A DNA stretch of 8,782 nt, from assembly GCA_016869695.1 (NCBI GenBank), contig VGDN01000042.1:1-8782 (forward strand), written 5' to 3'. Of the stretch, positions 1 through 7,786 are shown one piece after another (within the stretch, counting starts at the first letter, position 1; every line of letters starts with the position of its first letter). The stretch comes from Alphaproteobacteria bacterium. Its GTDB lineage: Bacteria; Pseudomonadota; Alphaproteobacteria; Rickettsiales; UBA1997. The notes beneath the pieces were generated by a model. That model ran no database searches and was not told where the DNA came from. It saw only the letters and a program-made list of their open reading frames with translations. A program made the translations under genes and the position numbers.

Positions 1-1776
<1,776 letters not shown>

Positions 1777-2400
1777 TCAGTTGGTCTGAAAAGGTGGGTT
1801 TTTAAAGAAGTCTATCGCCACCACCTCTCCTTGTGGATGATCCCAAACATAAGAAATGACCGAAACAAAATCAGCTCCGGCTTTAGCTAAACTATTGGCA
1901 TTCTGATCAGTAATACCGCCGATCGCGACAATTGGTAAGTTTAACAATTCCTTTGCCCAAGTAATGATTTCTGTAGTTGGTTTGCCACGCGAAATTTTGG
2001 TTTTACTCGGAAAAAAAGCGCCGAAGGAAATGTAATCCGCACCCTGCTCTTCCGCTTCTAAAGCTAGATGTCGTGAGTCGTAACAACTCGCACCAATCAA
2101 AAAATTTCTCGGAGATTTTTTGCGTACTGCGCTAATTAATCCATCTTCTACACCCAAATGCACACCATCCGCACCAGCTTCCAGAGCCAACTCAAAAGAA
2201 TCATTAAGCAAAAATAAACAGTTGTTGTCGTGGCAAATTTTTTTGAGCTCACGGGAGATTTTTAGAATTTCGTTTTTTTCGTAAGCCTTAAGACGCAACT
2301 GAAATACTGGAACCAACCCAGTTTTTAAAGCCAACTCTAAACGTGGTGAAAAATTTTTTATATCAAGTTTCTCAGGAGAAATGAGATAAATCCGCGTCAT
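1777..2400 (-). CDS. thiE: Thiamine phosphate synthase (ThiE family)
   Basis: Predicted cytosolic TIM-barrel enzyme that joins HMP-pyrophosphate and thiazole phosphate into thiamine monophosphate. It is 207 residues long, normal for the family. Visible motifs: QLRLK at 34-38 (substrate-binding Gln, Arg, Lys), ND at 66-67, GADGVHLG at 76-83 followed by Asp86 (metal ligands Asp67 and Asp86 by comparison with B. subtilis ThiE), IGASCYDSRHLALEA at 102-116, FGAFFPSKTK at 126-135 with the conserved Lys135, and AIGGIT from 159. The N-terminus and the VWDHP segment near the end match the alphaproteobacterial branch of the family. Two usual residues differ: Ser68 where NDR is common, and Val84 where HLGQ is common. 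The start lies at the very edge of the ftsZ-thiE palindrome, which supplies a short AGG ribosome site. No other thiamine gene is in view, so the pathway context is unproven. Confidence 0.9.
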   Translation of the reverse strand: MTRIYLISPEKLDIKNFSPRLELALKTGLVPVFQLRLKAYEKNEILKISRELKKICHDNNCLFLLNDSFELALEAGADGVHLGVEDGLISAVRKKSPRNFLIGASCYDSRHLALEAEEQGADYISFGAFFPSKTKISRGKPTTEIITWAKELLNLPIVAIGGITDQNANSLAKAGADFVSVISYVWDHPQGEVVAIDFFKNPPFQTN

Positions 2401-2549
2401 CAGAACCTACGCAAAACCGCTTTTGCAAAGCAATTTCTAGGTCCTTTTCTGGCGAGGAGGGTAATCTTATCAAGACATAGGTGCCCACCGCAGCCAGAAA
2501 AAACCGACGAAATTTTAAAGCAAAAGTTAGGTTTTGCGTAAGTTCTGAT
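2399..2549. repeat. Long imperfect palindrome filling the ftsZ-thiE gap
   Basis: The outer arms 2399-2418 and 2530-2549 are complementary over 20 bp with one mismatch (ATCAGAACCTACGCAAAACC against the same with T at position 9). Inside, with a 2-nt offset, complementarity resumes as CTTTTGC, then AATTTC, then a perfect 9-bp pair TTTTCTGGC (2445-2453) / GCCAGAAAA (2493-2501). This leaves a 39-base centre holding a small GGTG-CC-CACC hairpin. The element starts on the last base of the ftsZ stop codon and ends on the first two bases of the thiE ATG. T-runs lie inside the arm and not after the stem, so it is not a classical terminator. Size and form fit a decayed palindromic or MITE-like element. 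A structured mRNA spacer is the alternative. Confidence 0.85.
2406..2409 (-). promoter_or_regulatory. Short ribosome binding site of thiE inside the palindrome arm
   Basis: On the minus strand TAGG lies 5 bases before the thiE ATG. It belongs to the outer arm of the palindrome and would be paired in a folded transcript. The matching arm on the ftsZ side has A where this arm has G, the only mismatch in the outer 20 bp, so pairing here includes a G-U in RNA. Confidence 0.45.
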
Positions 2550-4108
2550 CACTTTTTTCTGCGAAAAAAGGCCGGCACGTTTAGAATATCATCATCAAAT
2601 TTTGCTTCTTGCTTCTCCTCTTCTTCATCAAAAATCGTGCCCCCAAAAAATTGCCGACGCTTTTTTTCTGCCTCTTCTTTTGCAACCACCGGTTCAACCG
2701 TCTCAACCGGCTCAATTTTTCCAGACTCAACCGGCTCTTCTAATTTGTTTGAATTCATGAAGCTAAACAAACTAAAGCCGGAGGATTCTTTTTTGGATTT
2801 TGCTCTTTGCTTCGTGGCCTGCTTGTTCTCAATAACCGGCGCCACTACTTCCTCCACAACATTTTGAAATTCTTCTTCGGTAAAAATTTGAGTTTGCACT
2901 TCTTCTTCAACTGACTCTGGCTCAGTATTATTAACGACAATCTCTTCATTCGCCGGCTTGGCGACTACTCCTGGATCAAAAAAGCTTTTTGCAGAAGCAC
3001 CATTGCCCGCTCTAAAACGAGATGGTTCAGAACTTACTGCCGCCGCAGCTTTATTGGCATCGCGACGTAATTCTTCGGCATCGATTCCAGTTGCCACCAC
3101 CGAAATACGGATCTTGCCTTTCATGTTTTCATTGAAGGCTGAACCAAAAATAATGTTGGCACTTGGATCAACTTCCTTGCGGATTGCATTAACCGCCATA
3201 TCGGCCTCAAACAGCGTCATATCTGGACCGCCAGTCATGTTCACCAACACACCTTTTGCGCCTTTAATCGAAATATCATCAAGAAGCGGATTAGAGACAG
3301 CTGCCTCGCAAGCAGTGATAGCACGGTTTTCGCCCTCAGCCTCACCTGTTCCCATCATTGCTTTGCCCATCTTGGTCATGATCGTTCTGATGTCAGCAAA
3401 GTCGAGATTCACTAAGCCTGGCATGGTGATGAGATCAGTCACGCCGCGGACTCCTGCCTGCAACACATCATCCGCCATCTTAAACGCCGACTCGAAAGTT
3501 GTGCGCTCATTAGCGATGCGGAAGAGATTTTGGTTGGGAATGATGATTAGAGTATCAACATGTTTCTTCAGCTCTTCGATGCCTGCTTCTGCAATCTCCA
3601 TGCGATATTTTCCTTCGAAATGAAATGGTTTGGTAACCACACCAACTGTCAAAATGTCACGCTCACGAGCAAGCTTAGCAATCACCGGCGCACCGCCAGT
3701 ACCAGTGCCTCCACCCATACCAGCAGCGATGAAAACCATGTTTGATCCATCCAAAAATCTGGAGATATCATCGATATTTTCTTCAGCAGCAGCCCGTCCT
3801 CGATCAGGAAAGGAACCAGCTCCCAAGCCTTTTGTCACTTTTAATCCCAACTGGATTTTACTTTGCGCAAGAGAACTGGTGAGCGCTTGTGCGTCGGTGT
3901 TAGCAGCCACGAACTCAACGCCCTCAAGCTTCGAACGGATCATGTTGTTGACCGCATTGCCACCAGCACCACCGACACCAAAAATAACGATGCGTGGCTT
4001 AAGCAAGTCTGGCTCTGCCATCTCAACATTGAGAGTAACAGAAGAAACAGCGCGCGATTTTCTCGGCTGTTTTACGGGAGCATTCACAGAAATAGGATTT
4101 TCTAGCAT
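2549..4108 (-). CDS. ftsZ: Cell division protein FtsZ
   Basis: Tubulin-like GTPase that forms the cytokinetic ring. It has 519 residues. The GTPase core starts near residue 38 ([19 protein letters not shown]). It carries the tubulin signature GGGTGTG at 132-138, a T7 loop NLDFADIR with catalytic Asp236 and Asp239 (E. coli 209 and 212), and a complete C-terminal activation domain to about residue 347. A linker of about 155 residues follows, rich in Glu and Val with repeated EPVE-like segments. The C-terminal peptide [15 protein letters not shown] (505-519) is the partner-binding tail. The ATG overlaps the end of pntA by 7 nt, implying coupled translation. A second Met at residue 30 (4019-4021) would remove a basic extension absent from many FtsZ proteins; neither start has a clear Shine-Dalgarno. 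No ftsA or ftsQ is adjacent, unlike the usual dcw cluster. Confidence 0.98.
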   Translation of the reverse strand: MLENPISVNAPVKQPRKSRAVSSVTLNVEMAEPDLLKPRIVIFGVGGAGGNAVNNMIRSKLEGVEFVAANTDAQALTSSLAQSKIQLGLKVTKGLGAGSFPDRGRAAAEENIDDISRFLDGSNMVFIAAGMGGGTGTGGAPVIAKLARERDILTVGVVTKPFHFEGKYRMEIAEAGIEELKKHVDTLIIIPNQNLFRIANERTTFESAFKMADDVLQAGVRGVTDLITMPGLVNLDFADIRTIMTKMGKAMMGTGEAEGENRAITACEAAVSNPLLDDISIKGAKGVLVNMTGGPDMTLFEADMAVNAIRKEVDPSANIIFGSAFNENMKGKIRISVVATGIDAEELRRDANKAAAAVSSEPSRFRAGNGASAKSFFDPGVVAKPANEEIVVNNTEPESVEEEVQTQIFTEEEFQNVVEEVVAPVIENKQATKQRAKSKKESSGFSLFSFMNSNKLEEPVESGKIEPVETVEPVVAKEEAEKKRRQFFGGTIFDEEEEKQEAKFDDDILNVPAFFRRKK

Positions 4109-5130
4109 TGGACTAAGGTTGCTTTGACGATTTCATCTTCGCGATTTTTCGCGAAGATCTCGATGAAGTTAAAGAGATTTTTTGCATAAAGCTTGCTTGT
4201 ATCAACAGCGACGCGTGATGGGAAATTTTCGTAACCAACAATCTTTACCCCGTCAACTTCAATGATTTTTCCTGATTGCGTGAGCGCGCAGTTGCCACCT
4301 GCAACCGCAGCAAGATCGACAATCACCGAGCCAGGTTTCATGGATTTCACCATCTCTTCTGAAACAAGAATTGGCGCCTGTTTGCCTGGGATTAAAGCAG
4401 TCGTGATCACCACATCCTGATTTTTGATTACATCCTTCAGCAACTGCTCCTGCAATTTTTTATATTCCTCGCTCATCTCTTTGGCGTAGACGCCGTCATT
4501 TTTTTCTTCCGACTTAACTTCGATGAATTTCGCACCAAGGCTTTGCACCTGCTCTTTCGCCGCCGCGCGCACATCAAAGGCAGAAACAATACCACCCAAT
4601 CTTTTAGCGGTCGCTATAGCTTGTAGTCCTGCAACACCGGCACCAATGATTAAAAACTTCGCCGAAGAAATCGTGCCCGCCGCGGTCATCATCATCGGCA
4701 CCGCTTTTTGCATTTCATAAACCGCATCAATAACAGCACGATATCCCGCCAAGTTACTTTGTGATGAAAGCACGTCCATGCTTTGCGCACGCGTGATGCG
4801 TGGAATTAATTCTAACGCAAAAACACTAACATTTTTTTGCGAAAATTTTTTGGTAGTAACGAAAGCGAGACCTTCCTTCGTACAAGCAAAATCAAGCTCT
4901 TGGCGCGATACTGAAATCGCTACATCAATCTCCGATAAAACAGTTGCAATGTCGGTTACAATGCTTGCGCCAGCCTTTGTAAAATCAGCGTCAGCAATCG
5001 CTGATTTTACACCAGCACCAGCCTCCACAAAAATTTCTAAGCCAAGTTTTTGATATTTCGTAACCAGTTCTGGAGTAAGTGCCACGCGGTTTTCCGCTTG
5101 GTTAGATTCTTTGAGAACAAGCAATTTCAT
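4102..5130 (-). CDS. pntA: NAD(P) transhydrogenase alpha subunit, part 1 (NAD(H)-binding domain I)
   Basis: Soluble domain-I subunit of the proton-translocating transhydrogenase, which uses the proton gradient to drive hydride transfer from NADH to NADP+. It has 342 residues and no membrane segments, so this is the split alpha-1 (PntAA) form. Visible features: the N-terminal [15 protein letters not shown] segment, the mobile RQD loop with Arg111, Gln116 and Asp119 (R. rubrum Arg127, Gln132, Asp135), [12 protein letters not shown] at 122-133, and the dinucleotide-binding GAGVAG at 163-168 followed by [15 protein letters not shown]. The end, [11 protein letters not shown], is the normal domain end. 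The RQD loop and TTALIPGK separate it from the related alanine dehydrogenase. In the segment usually read VDLAxExGGNC, Val replaces Glu. It overlaps hscA by 4 nt (ATGA) and ftsZ by 7 nt, and has no evident Shine-Dalgarno. The membrane subunits are not next to it. Confidence 0.95.
   Translation of the reverse strand: MKLLVLKESNQAENRVALTPELVTKYQKLGLEIFVEAGAGVKSAIADADFTKAGASIVTDIATVLSEIDVAISVSRQELDFACTKEGLAFVTTKKFSQKNVSVFALELIPRITRAQSMDVLSSQSNLAGYRAVIDAVYEMQKAVPMMMTAAGTISSAKFLIIGAGVAGLQAIATAKRLGGIVSAFDVRAAAKEQVQSLGAKFIEVKSEEKNDGVYAKEMSEEYKKLQEQLLKDVIKNQDVVITTALIPGKQAPILVSEEMVKSMKPGSVIVDLAAVAGGNCALTQSGKIIEVDGVKIVGYENFPSRVAVDTSKLYAKNLFNFIEIFAKNREDEIVKATLVQC
4135..4158 (-). repeat. Perfect 10-bp hairpin at the 3' end of pntA, just before ftsZ
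   Basis: ATCTTCGCGA (4135-4144) and TCGCGAAGAT (4149-4158) pair perfectly around a 4-base loop. On the mRNA the hairpin ends 26 bases before the ftsZ ATG and lies within codons for IFAKNRED of PntA. It could influence coupling or initiation at ftsZ, or mark an RNase cut site. It is not followed by a T-run, so it is not an intrinsic terminator. Confidence 0.6.
4978..5011 (-). repeat. Perfect 13-bp inverted repeat inside pntA
   Basis: TGTAAAATCAGCG (4978-4990) and CGCTGATTTTACA (4999-5011) are exact reverse complements around an 8-base loop. They encode about residues 40-51 of PntA. A perfect 13-bp pair at such short distance is unlikely by chance in a window this size. The protein stays in frame and family-like across it. 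Confidence 0.7.
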
Positions 5131-6926
5131 ATTTTTTTACCGATAAGATTTTCACTCAAAACCGAGTTTAATTTTTGTAAAACTAAATTTTCTGCGGTTT
5201 TTTCTAAAGCCTCTTTAGCCCTCAAAATAGCCTCACGCGAAGATTTTTCTGCAATCATATTTTCCAACAAAGATAGTTTCTCTGTGATCATTTTTTTGTC
5301 ATCACCAGAATATGTAGCTAAGTCATTTTTTAAAATCGCGATCTCTTGATTAGCTTCAGTGATAGTCTGTGCGAGCAGACGAGCAGCGATGTCAGCCTTA
5401 GAATTTTCAAGCGAAGCAAGCAGCATTTTTTTTACCTCTTCCTCACTTAAACCATAACTCGGCCTCACCACAATCTCCTGCCTTTCACCGGTAAATTTTT
5501 CCTGCGCAGAAACGGTGAGTAGGCCATCCGCATCCACTTTAAAACTAACCGCAATCCGCGCCAATCCTGCTTTCATCGCCGGAATTTTTTTAATCTCAAA
5601 CTCAGCTAAGCTACGACAATCCTTTGCCAACTCGCGCTCACCTTGGACAATATGCAACTTCATGCCGTTTTGGTTATCAGCGTAAGTTGTGAATTCTTTG
5701 GTGACGGCGGTCGGAACGGTTGAGTTACGCAGAATCACCTTATCTACAATCCCACCCATCATCTCAATTCCAAGCGACAATGGCACGACATCAAGCAGAA
5801 GATTGTCGCCTTTACCACTTAGATTATAAGCCTGCCAGGCCGCACCAGCAGCGACTATACGATCAGGATCGAGCTGATCCAAAATTTTTTCCTGACCAAA
5901 AATTTCGGCAAGTTTTTGCTTGATTAGCGGAATACGCGTCGAACCGCCAACAAGGATTATACCCTTGATATCAGCGGGCTCGAGCTCGAGATCGTTAAGC
6001 AAGTTTTGAGTAAGAGAAATCGTGCGCGTGATCTTGGGGGTGATGAGATTTTCAAATTCCGCGCGGGAAAAAGTGGTAAGTGGTAAGTGGTAAGTGGTAA
6101 GTGCGGATAATTTTTCCTTAATCCTTCTCGCTTCAGCGCTATCCACTTTTAAGCAATCCGCCACCAACTCATCAAAATCGTCCCCACCAAGCTGATTGTC
6201 GCCAGAGACGCCGAGCACCCTAAACACACCTCCCTGCAACTTCAAAACCGAGACATCAAAAGTCCCACCACCCAAATCATAAACGCAATAAACGCCTTCC
6301 GCCTGATTATCGAGACCATAGGCCAGCGCTGCCGCCGTAGGCTCGTTGACTAAACGCAAAACTTCTAAGCCAGCTAGTTTTGCCGCCAGCTTCGTCGCAT
6401 TTTTTGCCGCCTCATCAAAATAAGCAGGAACGGTGATTACAGCTTTACGGATTTCTGTATTTGGAACCAGTTCAAAATCTCGCTGTGGTGAGTCAGCCGC
6501 AAGGCTCTGCGAGAACCGCACCGGAGGTGTATTTTGATATAGATTGAGGAGCGGAAGCGGAGCAGAGCCTTGCGGCTGACTCACCACAGGTAGAGATTTT
6601 GAACTGGTTCTTAAGGATTTGCTTACAAGCTGCTTTAAGTATTTAAGTATCTCCGCCGAAACCTCTGCTGGCGCGACTCGCAAACCATCAATCTCGGTAA
6701 AGCCGACACCCATAAAACGCTTAATCGAGGAAATTTTTTTACCACCATAAGTAACGATCGACGGAATGATGTCGCGACCTTCCTCGTCAGTAAAAAATCT
6801 AACTTTTTGATTTTCGACAACAGCGACAAGCGAGTTGGTGGTACCCAAATCAATGCCAATGATTACCTCATCTAACACCTTATTCTCTTGGCTCGCGCCT
6901 GGTTCTGAAATTTTAATGAGAGCCAT
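5127..6926 (-). CDS. hscA: Fe-S assembly Hsp70 chaperone HscA, with a 50-residue palindrome-encoded insert
   Basis: Specialised Hsp70 that, with HscB, releases Fe-S clusters from IscU using ATP. It has 599 residues. ATPase-domain motifs: GIDLGTTNS at 24-32, NEPTAAALAYG at 194-204, DLGGGTFD at 217-224 and VGGSTRIP at 326-333. The substrate-binding domain starts near VPLSLGIEMMGGIVDKVI, followed by a helical lid. Three oddities are visible. Residues 106-155 come from an in-frame palindrome and interrupt the junction before KAVITVPAYF. Residues 275-286 come from a heptanucleotide tandem repeat. The subdomain IB region is about 41 residues shorter than in E. coli HscA and lacks the usual VGxxA stretch before ISSIKRFMG. 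Even so the frame is open throughout, so the gene looks intact. The start overlaps hscB by 14 nt with a GAAGG ribosome site close upstream; the stop overlaps pntA as ATGA. No fdx follows. Confidence 0.95.
   Translation of the reverse strand: MALIKISEPGASQENKVLDEVIIGIDLGTTNSLVAVVENQKVRFFTDEEGRDIIPSIVTYGGKKISSIKRFMGVGFTEIDGLRVAPAEVSAEILKYLKQLVSKSLRTSSKSLPVVSQPQGSAPLPLLNLYQNTPPVRFSQSLAADSPQRDFELVPNTEIRKAVITVPAYFDEAAKNATKLAAKLAGLEVLRLVNEPTAAALAYGLDNQAEGVYCVYDLGGGTFDVSVLKLQGGVFRVLGVSGDNQLGGDDFDELVADCLKVDSAEARRIKEKLSALTTYHLPLTTFSRAEFENLITPKITRTISLTQNLLNDLELEPADIKGIILVGGSTRIPLIKQKLAEIFGQEKILDQLDPDRIVAAGAAWQAYNLSGKGDNLLLDVVPLSLGIEMMGGIVDKVILRNSTVPTAVTKEFTTYADNQNGMKLHIVQGERELAKDCRSLAEFEIKKIPAMKAGLARIAVSFKVDADGLLTVSAQEKFTGERQEIVVRPSYGLSEEEVKKMLLASLENSKADIAARLLAQTITEANQEIAILKNDLATYSGDDKKMITEKLSLLENMIAEKSSREAILRAKEALEKTAENLVLQKLNSVLSENLIGKKI
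6071..6103. repeat. Heptanucleotide tandem repeat AAGTGGT, about 4.7 copies, inside hscA
   Basis: Four perfect copies of AAGTGGT (6071-6098) are followed by a fifth partial copy to 6103. On the coding strand this reads as repeats of ACTTACC and gives the 7-residue-period peptide ALTTYHLPLTTF (HscA residues 275-286) just before the conserved SRAEFENLI helix. Because 7 is not a multiple of 3, gain or loss of one unit would shift the frame. Confidence 0.95.
6464..6610. repeat. 147-bp palindromic element inserted in frame in hscA
   Basis: The arms are 6464-6510 and 6562-6610. The outer 18 bp pair perfectly (GAACCAGTTCAAAATCTC and its complement). A 2-nt length difference follows, then a further 28 bp pair perfectly up to GGCTCTGC at the inner end. 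The 51-base centre contains a small CACC/GGTG hairpin. The element is 49 codons long and keeps the hscA frame, adding about 50 residues (RTSSKSLPVV...) between YLKQLVSKSL and NTEIRKAVITVPAYF. Removing them restores the spacing seen in other HscA proteins. This matches the known behaviour of Rickettsia palindromic elements, which insert in frame in coding genes. I see no transposase. Confidence 0.93.
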
Positions 6927-7365
6927 TTGCCTTCAAATCTTTAAGCATTTTCTCAAAATATTTTGCTCGAATCAAAATTTGAGCAGCTGCCGCGAAGTCT
7001 TTGTGGTCAAGGCTACGCGCTAGTTCATCGATCAAGTTTTTGATTTTTTGATTTAGATCTTTTGCCAAAAAATTTCCCACTTCTCGCATTTCAAAAACCT
7101 CAAGAAGCGTTGCCTGATCTACCTTTGGAGCCACTTCATCATTCTCAACATCAAGCCCATTTAGCTGCAAAATATGCGCCGCACGTTTGAGCGGATTTTT
7201 TAAAACTTCGTAAGATTCATTAATCGCAATCGATTGCTCAATCTCACTAATGCTTGCTCTGTCTGGATGAAACTGCCTTTGAAATTCAAAATATTTTTTT
7301 TCGAGAGCGTCTAAATCCACAGCAAAAGCAACCGGCAAAGAAAGAATCTCGAAGTGATTTTTCAT
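6913..7365 (-). CDS. hscB: Fe-S assembly J-domain co-chaperone HscB
   Basis: J-protein that brings IscU to HscA and stimulates its ATPase. It has 150 residues, slightly shorter than E. coli HscB (171). The N-terminal J domain covers roughly residues 1-70, with the HPDR motif at 33-36 and the helix around INESYEVLKNPLKRAAHIL, where the alanine-rich helix III signature is recognisable. The C-terminal part, from about residue 80, is the helical bundle that binds IscU (EVFEMREVGNFLAKDLNQKI). The start codon overlaps the iscA stop as ATGA, with GGAGAG about 10 bases upstream as a ribosome site inside the end of iscA. The 3' end overlaps hscA by 14 nt. The order iscA-hscB-hscA is the standard ISC order, which supports the call despite the modest conservation of this family. 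Confidence 0.94.
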   Translation of the reverse strand: MKNHFEILSLPVAFAVDLDALEKKYFEFQRQFHPDRASISEIEQSIAINESYEVLKNPLKRAAHILQLNGLDVENDEVAPKVDQATLLEVFEMREVGNFLAKDLNQKIKNLIDELARSLDHKDFAAAAQILIRAKYFEKMLKDLKANGSH

Positions 7366-7736
7366 ACTTTGAAGCTCTCTCCACAGCCACAGCGCCCCTT
7401 TTCATTAGGGTTCACGAAGTCGAAACCGGAAGTAAGATCATCACTTTTATAAACCATCTGGCTGCCAATTAAAAACATCGAGACCTTCGGGTCGATGAAG
7501 AGGCGCACACCATCGCACTCAACCACATCATCAAACTTGGTAATGTTTTTATCCTTTAGAGCATATTCGATGATGTAGGAGAGACCAGAGCAGCCGCGGG
7601 TGCGAACTGAAACACGCACTCCTTCGCAAGGCTGCGAGCGCGCCGCTAAAAGGTTTTTGATTTCAACCAACGCCCCGTCGGAGATGGTGAGGTAGTTAAC
7701 GATTGGGTTAGATGAGCTAGAGGATATCATGTTCAC
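7362..7736 (-). CDS. iscA: A-type Fe-S carrier IscA
   Basis: A-type scaffold/carrier that passes Fe-S clusters (or iron) to targets. It has 124 residues from a GTG start, or 122 from the ATG at 7728-7730. The core starts at about YLTISDGAL. The three conserved cysteines are present: Cys49 in RTRGCSGLSY, and Cys116 and Cys118 in GRCGCGESFKV at the C-terminus. The N-terminal Ser-rich stretch (MISSSSSNPI) is poorly conserved and neither start has a clear Shine-Dalgarno. I report the longer form but consider the ATG equally likely. It lies between iscU and hscB, overlaps hscB by 4 nt, and is separated from iscU by a 48-bp repeat-containing spacer, the only sizeable gap within the ISC genes here. 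ErpA is an alternative within the family, but the operon position favours IscA. Confidence 0.94.
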   Translation of the reverse strand: MNMISSSSSNPIVNYLTISDGALVEIKNLLAARSQPCEGVRVSVRTRGCSGLSYIIEYALKDKNITKFDDVVECDGVRLFIDPKVSMFLIGSQMVYKSDDLTSGFDFVNPNEKGRCGCGESFKV

Positions 7737-7743
7737 ATTATTT

Positions 7744-7786
7744 CAGTGTCCAGTGCCAAGACTCTCATAACTACTGAGCACTGATC
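7744..7786. repeat. Inverted heptad repeats in the iscU-iscA spacer
   Basis: Two tandem heptads CAGTGTC CAGTGCC (7744-7757) face two heptads ACTGAGC ACTGATC (7773-7786). CAGTGTCCAGT and ACTGAGCACTG are reverse complements with two mismatches of 11, giving a hairpin with an 18-base loop. The last heptad runs into the iscU stop codon. No T-run follows, so it is not a typical terminator. Confidence 0.6.

Noticed and set aside
2401..2548. TPP riboswitch upstream of thiE (GGTGGGCACC and GATTACCC segments in the spacer)
   Set aside because: The conserved TPP-aptamer core with the CUGAGA and CCUGAUCUGGAUAAUGCC-like parts is missing. The spacer is instead explained by one long palindrome.
2690..2736. 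Repeated TCAACCGG units in the ftsZ linker as a mobile repeat
   Set aside because: They reflect repeated EPVE-like codons in the low-complexity acidic linker, common in FtsZ linkers, and the copies are irregular.
2481..4127. Long open frames on the plus strand opposite ftsZ
   Set aside because: They are antisense to a clearly conserved ftsZ, have Ser/Ala-rich composition typical of shadow frames, and resemble no protein family.
5979..5992. Alternating GCTCGAGCTCGAG motif in hscA as a regulatory palindrome
   Set aside because: It encodes ordinary conserved-region codons (LELEPAD) and is short and self-overlapping; chance is sufficient.
6071..6103. CRISPR array
   Set aside because: The units are 7 bp and directly adjacent with no spacers; this is a simple tandem repeat.
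5127..6926. hscA as a pseudogene because of the insert and repeats
   Set aside because: The frame is open end to end, all nucleotide-binding motifs and the substrate-binding domain are present, and both insert and repeat keep the frame.
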